From the NCBI RefSeq assembly GCF_004364285.1, contig NZ_SOBE01000002.1, positions 62,001 to 126,000 on the forward strand: DNA of 64,000 nt, in the 5' to 3' direction. Positions within the stretch are counted from its first letter, which is position 1, and each line of letters opens with the position of its first letter. Source of the DNA: Frigoribacterium sp. PhB116 (GTDB taxonomy: Bacteria > Actinomycetota > Actinomycetes > Actinomycetales > Microbacteriaceae). The notes under the pieces were generated by a model. That model was not told the DNA's origin, ran no database searches, and was given only the letters and a program-made list of their open reading frames with translations. The translations under genes were made by a program, and so were the position numbers. This document shows, one piece after another, positions 49,576-57,903 of the stretch.

Positions 49576-49662
49576 GGTCGGGCCACATCGACCGGCCGGG
49601 CCTCGCCTCCGCGAGGACGGCCGTCAGGGTCCGGCGTGGTCGCCGGCGAGGGGGGCGACATC

Positions 49663-51174
49663 GTGGGACGACGAGCACGGGCGGCGATCGTGGTGGCGGG
49701 CATCTGCGTCGGCGCGACGGTGACGAGCGGCCTCCCGGCCGTCGCCTCCGGCGGCGCCGTCGGGGGCGTCGGCACGCAGTACTTCCTCAACGACCGGTGG
49801 AGCGGCGACGCGGACCAGGCCTTCACCTGGGGGCTCGACGACGACGCCGTCCACGTCGGCGACTGGGACGGCGACGGGGCGGACAGCCTCGCGACCCGTC
49901 GCGACGCGACCTTCGCCTTCGACGACGTGCTCGGCGGCGGCGGCGACCTCCGGACCGGCCGCTTCGGGACGCCGTCCGACGTCGCGCTCACCGGCGACTG
50001 GGACGGCGACGGCGTGGACACGCCCGCCATCCGCCGTGGGTCGACCTACCACCTCACGAACCGGCTCACGGGCGGCGCCGCCGAGCAGGTGCTCGCCTAC
50101 GGCCGGGCCGACGACCTCGTCCTCGTCGGCGACTGGGACGGCGACGGCCGCGACACCCTCGGCATCCGCCGGGGGAACGCCTTCCACCTCAAGAACACCA
50201 TCGCCGGAGGCGCCGCCGACGTCGCCTTCACCTTCGGCCGCGCCGACGACCAGGTGTACGTCGGCGACTGGGACGGCGACGGTCGCGACACCCCCGTCGT
50301 GCGCCGCGCCACGACCTACTTCGTCAGCGACTCGTTCGCGGGCGGCGAGGCCGACCGCGTCCAGGCCTACGGGCGGGCAGGGGACACCACCCTCGTCGGC
50401 GACTGGGACGGAGACGGCCGCGACACGCTGGGCGTGCGACGCACCGCCGCGCTGCCTGCCGGGGTCGTCTGGGCACAGGAGTTCGACGGGGCCGCGGGCA
50501 GCGCTCCCGACCCGGCGACCTGGAACCTCGAGACCGGGGCCGGCGGCTGGGGCAACGCCGAGCTGCAGACGTACACGACGTCGAGGACCAACTCGGCGCT
50601 CGACGGAGCGGGCGCCCTCGTCATCACGGCGCGGAAGGAGGCGAACGGCACCTACACCTCCGCGCGCCTGACCACGCAGGGCACGTACGAGACCCAGTAC
50701 GGACGCGTCGAGGCGCGGATCCAGGTCCCGCGGGGCCAGGGCATCTGGCCGGCCTTCTGGATGCTCGGCGCCGACCTGCCCGCGAAGGGCTGGCCCGCCG
50801 CGGGCGAGATCGACGTGATGGAGAACATCGGCCGCGAGCCGCACCTCGTGCACGGCACGGTGCACGGTCCGGGCTACTCGGGGGGCGAGGCGATCAGCGG
50901 CACGTACCGGCACCCCCAGGGCTGGGCGTTCGCGGACACCTTCCACACGTTCGCGGTCGACCGGAAGCCCGGGTCGATCGAGTGGTCGGTCGACGGGCAG
51001 GTCTACCACCGCGTCACGCGCGCGAGCACCGGGGGCGACCCGTGGGTGTTCGACGCCCCGTTCTTCCTCGTGCTCAACGTCGCGGTCGGCGGCCAGTGGC
51101 CGGGCTACCCGGACGGCACCACGGTGCTGCCGCAGCAGATGAAGGTGGACTGGATCCGCGTCTACCGCAACTGA
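49663..51174 (+). CDS. Secreted GH16 beta-glucanase with N-terminal DWDGDG repeats
   Basis: 503 residues from GTG 49663, chosen for its GAGGGGGG site and the signal peptide that follows (RRARAAIVVAGICVGATVTSGLPAVAS). Residues about 40-265 are five repeats of roughly 47 residues with VGDWDGDGRDTLGIRR, a calcium-loop-like FG-GAP/VCBS-type element. The catalytic domain has the GH16 motif GEIDVMENIG, with Glu382, Asp384 and Glu387, and FAVDRKPGSIEWSVDGQ. It most resembles endo-1,3-beta-glucanase/laminarinase and would act outside the cell on fungal, algal or plant glucan. Confidence 0.88.
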   Translation: MGRRARAAIVVAGICVGATVTSGLPAVASGGAVGGVGTQYFLNDRWSGDADQAFTWGLDDDAVHVGDWDGDGADSLATRRDATFAFDDVLGGGGDLRTGRFGTPSDVALTGDWDGDGVDTPAIRRGSTYHLTNRLTGGAAEQVLAYGRADDLVLVGDWDGDGRDTLGIRRGNAFHLKNTIAGGAADVAFTFGRADDQVYVGDWDGDGRDTPVVRRATTYFVSDSFAGGEADRVQAYGRAGDTTLVGDWDGDGRDTLGVRRTAALPAGVVWAQEFDGAAGSAPDPATWNLETGAGGWGNAELQTYTTSRTNSALDGAGALVITARKEANGTYTSARLTTQGTYETQYGRVEARIQVPRGQGIWPAFWMLGADLPAKGWPAAGEIDVMENIGREPHLVHGTVHGPGYSGGEAISGTYRHPQGWAFADTFHTFAVDRKPGSIEWSVDGQVYHRVTRASTGGDPWVFDAPFFLVLNVAVGGQWPGYPDGTTVLPQQMKVDWIRVYRN

Positions 51175-51555
51175 CCCGCCTCCGCCGTCCCCCCTCCCCT
51201 TATCGCCTGACGCACCTCCCCCGCTAGGGCACCGCCGCCCCAGCCCGGGGGTCAGCACCGCCCGGCACCCCCCGAAGGCGCGCCGTGTGCGCCCCCTCAC
51301 TGGGGACAGCGCACCCCTTATACGGCCCTCGGCCCGTCGATAGGTTTGCTCTTGCACGGCGGAGGACATCCGCCGGGCCGGGAGACCCGAAGTCCCTGGC
51401 CCGACGTCCACGGAGTCCGAGCCCTGCACCACCTCGCCTACCCGCGACCGAACGAGCGGACCGACGAACGAGCCCTGATCAGAGGGCTGTCCGTCGCGCC
51501 CGGAAACGAACACCGGCCTGCCCCGCGCAGGCCCCCGTCCTGCTGGGAGCACCGG
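51175..51555. other. Leader and promoter region of the sigma factor gene
   Basis: No gene is supported in these 381 bases. They hold a CCCTTAT...CCCGCTAG stretch at 51197-51227 that echoes the following promoter weakly, the sigma-28-like promoter at 51317-51343, and then a 212-base untranslated leader before the sigma gene start. Confidence 0.5.
51317..51343 (+). promoter_or_regulatory. Probable sigma-28-like promoter of the flagellar sigma gene
   Basis: CTTA (51317-51320), a 15-base spacer and GTCGATAG (51336-51343). It differs from the fliC and flgB promoters at the -35 and at one -10 position. If active, the sigma factor would drive its own gene. Confidence 0.5.
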
Positions 51556-52377
51556 ATGAACCGCACCGAACGCAACGCCATGGTGGTCGAGAACCTGCCG
51601 CTGGTGGGCTACCTCGTCAGCGAGGTGTGCGCCCGCGCCACCCACCTGTCGCGCGACGACCTCGCGAGCGTCGGCGCCGTCGCCCTCGTCCAGGCCGCTG
51701 ACGCGTTCGACCCGACCCTCGGCATCCCGTTCGGCGCCTACGCCCGCACCCGCATCGTCGGCGCCTTCGCCGACGACATGCGCTCCGGCGACTGGGCCAG
51801 CCGCGGCACCCGCAAGCGCATCAAGGAGACGCTGTCCACGCAGGAGGCGCTGACCGCGTCCCTGGGACGCGCCCCCTCGGTCGACGAGATCGCCGGCGCC
51901 CTCGGCGTCGACCGGCAGACCGCGTCGAGCGCCCTCGCCGACGCGGCCCGCACCGTCTCGACCCTCGACGACACGGTCGCCGACCACCTCGCGGCCGACG
52001 TGCCGATGCCCGGCGACCACCTCCTCGCCAGCGAGCGCAGCCGCTACGTGCGCGCCGCCGTCGACGCCCTCCCCGAGCGCATGCGCCTCATCGTCGAGGC
52101 CGTCTACTTCGGCGACCGCACGGTCACCGAGGTCGCCGCCGAGCTCGGCATCACCCACAGCGCGGTCTCGCAGCAGCGCACGGAGGCGGTCCGCCTGCTC
52201 CGGGACGCGCTCGCCGCGCACTACGCCGACGACGAGCAGGCCGAGTTCGTGCCCGTCTCCAAGACGGCGCACGCGCGCCGCAGCGCCTACCTCTCGAAGG
52301 TCGCCACGAACGCCGCCGTGGGCATCGCCCGCGCCGTGCGCGAGCCGGCCTCCGAGGGCTTCAGCGCCGCCGTCTGA
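51556..52377 (+). CDS. fliA: Flagellar-type RNA polymerase sigma factor (FliA/WhiG group)
   Basis: 273 residues from ATG 51556, with GGGAG upstream. Region 2 has LVGYLVSEVCARATHLSRDDLASVGAVALVQAADAFDPTLGIPFGAYARTRIVGA. Region 3 is ALTASLGRAPSVDEIAGALGV. Region 4 includes LPERMRLIVEAVYFGDRTVTEVAAELGITHSAVSQQRTEAVRLLRDAL. The layout and the adjacent flagellin gene indicate the sigma-28 class. It would recognise the TAAC-N15-GCCGATAG promoters found in front of flgN, fliC and flgB. The C-terminal extension after region 4 is unusual but short. Confidence 0.85.
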   Translation: MNRTERNAMVVENLPLVGYLVSEVCARATHLSRDDLASVGAVALVQAADAFDPTLGIPFGAYARTRIVGAFADDMRSGDWASRGTRKRIKETLSTQEALTASLGRAPSVDEIAGALGVDRQTASSALADAARTVSTLDDTVADHLAADVPMPGDHLLASERSRYVRAAVDALPERMRLIVEAVYFGDRTVTEVAAELGITHSAVSQQRTEAVRLLRDALAAHYADDEQAEFVPVSKTAHARRSAYLSKVATNAAVGIARAVREPASEGFSAAV

Positions 52378-52405
52378 CGAATCCAGAAAAACTTCGGCGC
52401 TCGGC

Positions 52406-52432
52406 TAACGAGCACCGGCGACCGGCCGAGAG
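52406..52432 (+). promoter_or_regulatory. Sigma-28 type promoter of the flagellin gene
   Basis: TAAC (52406-52409), a 15-base spacer, GCCGAGAG (52425-52432). It lies 62 bases before the flagellin start codon. Confidence 0.78.
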
Positions 52433-52494
52433 TAGCCGGTGTCAGCCCACGGACGGGCTGACGAACACCACCCAGTCACGGAAGAGGAAACACC

Positions 52495-53385
52495 ATGGGC
52501 ATGCAGATCAACACCAACCTCGCGGCGAACAACACCTACCGCAACCTGAACGCCACGCAGAACGACCTGTCGAAGAGCCTGGAGAAGCTCTCGTCGGGCC
52601 TCCGCATCAACCGTGCCGCTGACGACGCGGCCGGCCTCTCGATCTCCGAGGGCCTGCGTTCGCAGGTCGGCGGACTGACGGTGGCCGCGCGCAACGCCCA
52701 GGACGGCATCTCCGTCGTCCAGACCGCTGAGGGTGGCCTCACCGAGGTCCACTCGATCCTCCAGCGCGTCCGCGACCTCGCCGTCCAGGCCGGCAACGAC
52801 TCGAACAACGCCGACGCCCGCAAGGCGATCGGCACCGAGGTCACGGCCCTGACCGACGAGCTGACCCGCATCTCGGCGTCGACCAACTTCAACGGCATCA
52901 ACCTGCTCGACGCGAGCGCCGGTGCTGCGGGCGACGGCAAGATGAAGTTCCAGGTCGGTGCGGGCTCCACCGCCGCCTCCGACCAGATCACGGTCGACCT
53001 GAGCAAGGCGAGCATCGCCACGCTCTCGACGAACCTGACGGCCGGCTTCACCGACACCGACGCTGCCACCACGGTGTACGCGAAGCTCGACTTCTCGTCG
53101 GCCGCGGGAGCGCTCGAGTCGATCAAGACGATCGACAGCCAGATCAAGGCCGTCTCGACGGTCCGTTCCGAGCTGGGTGCCGTGCAGAACCGCTTCGAGC
53201 ACTCCATCGCGTCGACCAACGTCGCGAAGGAGAACCTCACGGCGGCGAACTCGCGCATCCGCGACGTCGACATGGCGGAGGAGATGGTCAAGTACACGCG
53301 ATCCAACGTCCTCAGCCAGGCCGGCCAGGCGATGCTCGCACAGGCGAACCAGAGCACCCAGGGCGTGCTGTCGCTCCTCCGCTAG
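52495..53385 (+). CDS. fliC: Flagellin
   Basis: A 296-residue filament protein. The N-terminal D0/D1 region is MGMQINTNLAANNTYRNLNATQNDLSKSLEKLSSGLRINRAADDAAGLSISEGLRSQ, and the C-terminal one ANSRIRDVDMAEEMVKYTRSNVLSQAGQAMLAQANQSTQGVLSLL. The variable middle is short, so D2/D3 surface domains are nearly absent. A strong ribosome site (AGAGGAAA) is present. A hairpin follows the stop; fliD, fliS and a small gene lie downstream. Confidence 0.95.
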   Translation: MGMQINTNLAANNTYRNLNATQNDLSKSLEKLSSGLRINRAADDAAGLSISEGLRSQVGGLTVAARNAQDGISVVQTAEGGLTEVHSILQRVRDLAVQAGNDSNNADARKAIGTEVTALTDELTRISASTNFNGINLLDASAGAAGDGKMKFQVGAGSTAASDQITVDLSKASIATLSTNLTAGFTDTDAATTVYAKLDFSSAAGALESIKTIDSQIKAVSTVRSELGAVQNRFEHSIASTNVAKENLTAANSRIRDVDMAEEMVKYTRSNVLSQAGQAMLAQANQSTQGVLSLLR

Positions 53386-53408
53386 TCGTCACCGACCGGC
53401 GGGTGACC

Positions 53409-53431
53409 GGCCCCCGATCCCAGCGGGGGCC
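53409..53431 (+). terminator. 8-bp hairpin after flagellin
   Basis: GGCCCCCG (53409-53416) pairs with CGGGGGCC (53424-53431) around ATCCCAG, 24 bases after the fliC stop. The rest of the 291-bp gap before fliD has no gene and no obvious sigma-28 promoter, so fliD may depend on read-through or an unseen start site. Confidence 0.65.
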
Positions 53432-53676
53432 CGACACCACCTGAGCTCGGCTCCTCCGGGAGCGAACGGTTCACGACCGGTGGTCGGGACGCAGCAGCTG
53501 ATCCTCTGCGTCCCGGCCCTCGGTCATCCCGAGCAGCATCCCCAGCGTCATCCCGAGCGTCGACGACGACCTCGCTGGCACCTCCCGCAGCACCGCACCA
53601 CCCCACGACTCCTGCATCCTGCGGTCTCCTCCCCACCTCCTCAGCTCGCCCGCCCCCGTCCCCGAAGGAGCACCCG

Positions 53677-55059
53677 ATGGCCTCGTTCGGCATCGACGGT
53701 CTCGTCTCCGGGCTCGACACCACCACGCTGATCAACGGCCTGATGGCGGCGGAGGCGGTGCCCCAGACGATCCTGAAGAACAAGGCGACCGCGAACCAGG
53801 CGCTGGTCACCGCGCTCCAGGGCCTCAACACGAAGGTCGCCGAGCTGGCGACCCTCGCGACCAAGACCGCGAAGGCCGACTCGCTCGCCGCCTTCACCGC
53901 CAGCAGCAGCTCGAAGGACGTCACGGCCACGACGACCGCGGCCGCGCTGCCCGGCTCGATCGACTTCACCGTCGGCGCCACCGCGCAGGCGAAGAGCGGC
54001 GTCACCGCCCCGATGACCGCCTGGCCCACGTCGCCCGCGACGCTGACCTTCACGTCGGCCGCCGGCAAGGCGGTCGAGGTGACCAGCGCCTCCTCGTCGC
54101 TCGACGACCTCGTGCGTGCCGTCAACTCGTCGGAGGCGGGTGTCAAGGCCGTCAAGGTCGCGTCCGGCAAGGACGCCGACGGAGCCGTCACGTACCGTCT
54201 GCAGCTCACCTCCGCGACGACCGGCGCCGCGGGCGGCTTCACGGTGCACCAGGGCACGGCCGCCGAGGTCGCCGCCGGCACCGCCCCCGACCTGCTCGCC
54301 GCCCCCGGCGCGGCCGTCGTCAAGCAGGCGCGCGACGCGTCCGTCACCCTCTGGGCGGGCACCGCCGCCGAGCAGGTCGTGACGAGCGCGACGAACACCT
54401 TCGCCGACCTGCTGCCCGGAGTCTCGGTCACCGTCACGGCGCCGAGCACCGACCCCGTCACGCTCACCGTCGCCCGCGACGGCGCCGCCTCGTCGAAGGT
54501 CGCCTCCGACCTCGTGTCGGGGCTGAACGGCATCCTCACGCTCATCGCGTCGAAGAGCGCGACGTCGACCTCGACCAGCGCCTCCGGAGCCGTGACGGTC
54601 ACGTCGGGCACCTTCACCGGCAGCTCGACGACCCGCGACGTCGTGCAGAAGATGACCACCGCGATGTCGTCGCCGATCGGCGGCGTCTCGCCCTCGAGCA
54701 TCGGCATCTCCATCACGAAGACCGGGGCGTTCGAGTTCGACGAGGCCAAGTTCTCGGCGGCGCTCGCGGCCGACCCCGTGAAGGTGCAGGCGACACTCTC
54801 CGAGATCGCCGGCCGCGTCGAGGCCGCCGCGACGAGCTCGTCCGACAAGCGCGACGGCACGCTGACGAAGATCATCACCGGCCAGCAGTCGGTCGTGAAG
54901 GACCTCACCGCCCAGATCGCGAACTGGGACGACCGGCTGGCGTCGCGTCGCACCCAGCTCCAGAAGACCTACACCGCCCTCGAGGTCGCACTCAGCTCGC
55001 TCACCGCGCAGCAGAGCTGGCTGACCAGCCAGATATCGAGCCTGAACGCGAGCAGCTGA
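53677..55059 (+). CDS. fliD: Flagellar cap protein FliD
   Basis: 460 residues. The N-terminal SFGIDGLVSGLDTTTLINGLMAAEAVPQTILKNKATANQALVTALQGLNTKVAEL and the C-terminal LTAQIANWDDRLASRRTQLQKTYTALEVALSSLTAQQSWLTSQISSL are the coiled-coil parts of FliD; the middle is Thr/Ala-rich. It caps the filament and guides flagellin folding. The ATG has GAAGGAG upstream. Its stop overlaps the fliS start (TGATG). Confidence 0.93.
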   Translation: MASFGIDGLVSGLDTTTLINGLMAAEAVPQTILKNKATANQALVTALQGLNTKVAELATLATKTAKADSLAAFTASSSSKDVTATTTAAALPGSIDFTVGATAQAKSGVTAPMTAWPTSPATLTFTSAAGKAVEVTSASSSLDDLVRAVNSSEAGVKAVKVASGKDADGAVTYRLQLTSATTGAAGGFTVHQGTAAEVAAGTAPDLLAAPGAAVVKQARDASVTLWAGTAAEQVVTSATNTFADLLPGVSVTVTAPSTDPVTLTVARDGAASSKVASDLVSGLNGILTLIASKSATSTSTSASGAVTVTSGTFTGSSTTRDVVQKMTTAMSSPIGGVSPSSIGISITKTGAFEFDEAKFSAALAADPVKVQATLSEIAGRVEAAATSSSDKRDGTLTKIITGQQSVVKDLTAQIANWDDRLASRRTQLQKTYTALEVALSSLTAQQSWLTSQISSLNASS

Positions 55060-55727
55060 TGGACGCCACCTCCTTCGCGGCCTTCGCCGCCGCCTCCCAG
55101 CCCACCACCGTCGTGCAGCGCCAGCGGTCGGAGTACGCCGAACAGGCCGTGCTCTCGGCGACGCCCGTGCAGCTCGTCACGATGCTCTACGACGGCCTGC
55201 TGCTCGACCTCGCGCGCGCCGAGAAGGCCCAGGTCGGCCAGGAGTGGGCGACCGCGTCCGAGCAGCTGCTGCACGCCCAGGCGATCATCGCCGAGCTCAC
55301 CTCGTCGCTGCGCGTCGACGTGTGGGACGGCGGCGAGGGCCTGCTGGCGCTCTACAGCTACACCTCGACGGCGCTCGTCAACGCGAACGTGCACCGCGAC
55401 GTGGCCCTGACCCGCGAGGTCACCGGGCTGCTCGAGCCGCTCCGCCAGGCGTGGCACGAGGCGGCGACCTCGCTCGGCGGCGGGGTGGCCGGCGGTGCCG
55501 GTGCGCCGACGTCGGCTGGTGCTGGTGCCGCTGCTCCGGCCGCGGCCGCGCCGGCGTTCGCGGCGTCGGCCTTCCCCTCTGCCGCACCGGCCTCGCCGAC
55601 CGCGTCGCAGCCCGGCGCCGGCTCGCCGCTGCCCGCGGGCGTCGCCGCCTTCGGGGCCGCGACCTCCGGCTACGGGGCGACCAACGCCTCCTCGACGTCT
55701 CTCGGGGGCGAGCTCGGTGTCGCCTAG
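55059..55727 (+). CDS. fliS: Flagellin export chaperone FliS
   Basis: 222 residues. The helical core is YAEQAVLSATPVQLVTMLYDGLLLDLARAEKAQVGQEWATASEQLLHAQAIIAELTSSLR, with YTSTALVNANVHRDVALTREVTGLLEPLRQAWHEAA closing the bundle. An Ala/Gly/Pro-rich tail of about 85 residues (138-222) follows, absent from typical FliS (about 130 residues). It binds the flagellin C-terminus. It is translationally coupled to fliD. Confidence 0.9.
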   Translation: MDATSFAAFAAASQPTTVVQRQRSEYAEQAVLSATPVQLVTMLYDGLLLDLARAEKAQVGQEWATASEQLLHAQAIIAELTSSLRVDVWDGGEGLLALYSYTSTALVNANVHRDVALTREVTGLLEPLRQAWHEAATSLGGGVAGGAGAPTSAGAGAAAPAAAAPAFAASAFPSAAPASPTASQPGAGSPLPAGVAAFGAATSGYGATNASSTSLGGELGVA

Positions 55728-56070
55728 GACCGACCGCACCCACGCTGCCTGGCTCGCCGCCCTCGACGAGCTCGAGGCGGTCGCCGGGCGCGACCCGCAG
55801 CTCACCGCCGGTGCCGACTCGGGCGCGGTCCATGCCGCCTCCGGTGCGTCGGTCGGCATGCGTCACGGCACCTGGACGCCGCCGGCCGGCCTCGGCCCGC
55901 TGCCCGCGGAGCTCGCCGACCGGGCCGCCGCCGTCGCCGGCGTGCAGCGCGGGGCCCTCGCCCGGCTCGACGCCGCACGAAAGGCCGTGCTCGCTCACCT
56001 CGGGGCCGTCCGCAGCGTCGAGTCGTCGCACGAGCCCGAGCGCCCGGTCTACCTCGACACCACCGGCTGA
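55717..56070 (+). CDS. Small helical protein after fliS, possible FliT analogue
   Basis: 117 residues from GTG 55717, overlapping the fliS end by 11 bases. The sequence is Ala-rich and helical (AAWLAALDELEAVAG, ELADRAAAVAGVQRGALARLDAARKAVLAHLGAV). No domain was recognised. Position and size match FliT-type chaperones that follow fliS in other bacteria. The function is inferred from context only. Confidence 0.6.
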   Translation: MSPRTDRTHAAWLAALDELEAVAGRDPQLTAGADSGAVHAASGASVGMRHGTWTPPAGLGPLPAELADRAAAVAGVQRGALARLDAARKAVLAHLGAVRSVESSHEPERPVYLDTTG

Positions 56071-56194
56071 CCCCGCCCGGACTTCTCACGACGCGAGTGA
56101 TCCGCGCTGCCGCACCCGCACCTCCTGGGGTCGCGAGGTCTACCGCGACCGATCACGCGCAGATCACGAGCACGACAGCCCAGGAGGCGCCTCC

Positions 56195-57742
56195 TCAGCC
56201 CCAGGGGATGACGCCGACGACGATCGCCACGGCCAGCATCACCAGCGACACGATCGCCGCGCGCCAGAGCACCTTCTTGTGGTGGTCGCCGAGGTTGACG
56301 TTGGCGAGGCTGACGAGCAGCAGGATCGCGGGCACGAGCGGGCTCTGCAGGTGCACGGGCTGTCCGACGACCGACGCGCGGGCCATCTCGACGGGGTCGA
56401 TGCCGAACGCGGCACCGCTCTGCGCGAGCACCGGCAGGATGCCGAAGTAGAACGCGTCGTTGCTCATGAAGAACGTGAGCGGCAGGCTCAGCACCCCCGT
56501 GATGACGGCCAGGTACGGCCCCATCGAGGTCGGGATCACGTCGACCAGCCACTGGGCCATCGCGTCGACCATGCCGGTGCCGTTGAGCACGCCGATCAGC
56601 ACGCCGGCCGCGAAGACCATCGACACGACGCCGACGATGCTCGGGGCGTGGGCGACGATCTCGGCCGACTGCTCCTTGACGCGGGGGAAGTTCACGAGCA
56701 GCGCGACCGCCGTCCCGACCATGAACACGTAGGCGAGCGGGAACAGGTCGGCGACGAGCAGCACCATCACGGCGACCGTGAGGACGAGGTTGAACCAGAT
56801 CATCCGGGGCCGCAGCGTGGGGCGGTCGGGGTCGAGCATCGTGTCGGCCATCGTGACGCCGCCGCCGAGCGAGCCGTTCGCGCTGCCGTCCGAGCCCGAG
56901 CCGACACCGCCGCCGGGGTTGTCGACCGCTCGCTCGCTCGGCCCGTCCGCCCGCGAGCCGTCGGCCCGCCCGCCGCGCACGCCGAGGGCGACCGTCGGGC
57001 TGGTGAACATCGAGACGCCGACGCCGGGCACGCCGGGGCCGCCGCCGCGCGAGGCGCTCGCGAGCTCCTGCGAGAGCGGACACATCGCCGACGCCGCGGC
57101 GGCCAGCTTCGAGCCGGCCAGCTCGAGCGTCCCGAGGCGGCGACGCTCGCTCAGCCCGAGCAGCCACGAGAACACGAAGACGAGCACGAGGCCCGCGATC
57201 AGCGACGGCACGAGCGGCACGAAGATCTCGCTCGGCTGCACCCCGAGGGCGGCGGCGGCGCGCACGGTGGGGCCGCCCCACGGCACGATGTTCAGCGTCC
57301 CGTTCGCGAGGCCGGCGACGCAGGTCAGCACCACCGGGCTCATGCCGAGCTTGAGGTAGATGGGCAGCATGGCCGCCGTCGTCACGATGAACGTCGTCGA
57401 GCCGTCGCCGTCGAGCGAGACCGCGCCGGCGAGCAGCGCCGTGCCGAGCACGACCTTCGCCGGGTCGTTGCCGGTCACCCGCAGGATCAGCCGCACCAGC
57501 GGGTCGAACAGTCCGACGTCGATCATCAGGCCGAAGTACATGATCGCGAACATGAGCAGCGCGGCCGTGGGGGCCAGGTCGCCGATCGCCTCGACCACCA
57601 TGTCGCCGATGCCGAGCCCCGCGCCGGCGAAGAGGCCGAAGATCGTCGGGACCATGATCAGGGCGAGCATCGGCGAGAGCCGCTTGGTCATGATCAGCAC
57701 CATGAAGGTGAGGACCATCAGATAGCCGAGTACAACGAGCAT
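56195..57742 (-). CDS. CitMHS-family (citrate-type) transporter
   Basis: 515 residues, start ATG 57742 with GAAGGAG upstream. About twelve membrane helices are visible. MFAIMYFGLMIDVGLFDPLVRLILRVTGNDPAKVVLGTALLAGAVSLDGDGSTTFIVTTAAMLPIYLKLGMSPVVLTC and the end MSNDAFYFGILPVLAQSGAAFGIDPVEMARASVVGQPVHLQSPLVPA are diagnostic of the CitMHS (CitM/CitN) family, which imports metal-citrate complexes with protons. A Gly/Ser-rich cytoplasmic loop of about 75 residues sits in the middle. The divergent histidine kinase and regulator are of the citrate-sensing type, which fits this transport role. Confidence 0.9.
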   Translation of the reverse strand: MLVVLGYLMVLTFMVLIMTKRLSPMLALIMVPTIFGLFAGAGLGIGDMVVEAIGDLAPTAALLMFAIMYFGLMIDVGLFDPLVRLILRVTGNDPAKVVLGTALLAGAVSLDGDGSTTFIVTTAAMLPIYLKLGMSPVVLTCVAGLANGTLNIVPWGGPTVRAAAALGVQPSEIFVPLVPSLIAGLVLVFVFSWLLGLSERRRLGTLELAGSKLAAAASAMCPLSQELASASRGGGPGVPGVGVSMFTSPTVALGVRGGRADGSRADGPSERAVDNPGGGVGSGSDGSANGSLGGGVTMADTMLDPDRPTLRPRMIWFNLVLTVAVMVLLVADLFPLAYVFMVGTAVALLVNFPRVKEQSAEIVAHAPSIVGVVSMVFAAGVLIGVLNGTGMVDAMAQWLVDVIPTSMGPYLAVITGVLSLPLTFFMSNDAFYFGILPVLAQSGAAFGIDPVEMARASVVGQPVHLQSPLVPAILLLVSLANVNLGDHHKKVLWRAAIVSLVMLAVAIVVGVIPWG

Positions 57743-57822
57743 CAGGACTCCTTCGTCCGTCGGGCGCGGTGGCGCGTCCGGGCACGCTAGCCGGGCACGA
57801 GGAGGCGCGTCCTGCTTCTGCG

Positions 57823-57867
57823 CGTTGGGGCCGTTCCGCACGTTGGCCGCGTTCTGCGCGTTCTGCT
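57823..57867. repeat. Five CGTT units at 9-bp spacing
   Basis: CGTT begins at 57823, 57832, 57841, 57850 and 57859, exactly nine bases apart, with variable bases between. TTCTGCGCGTT occurs twice (57816 and 57852). The array lies between the transporter gene (start 57742, minus) and the kinase gene (start 57904, plus), upstream of both. Confidence 0.6.
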
Positions 57868-57903
57868 CACGCGCCTCCCCCGCCGCCGCCTACGCTGGCG
57901 GAC

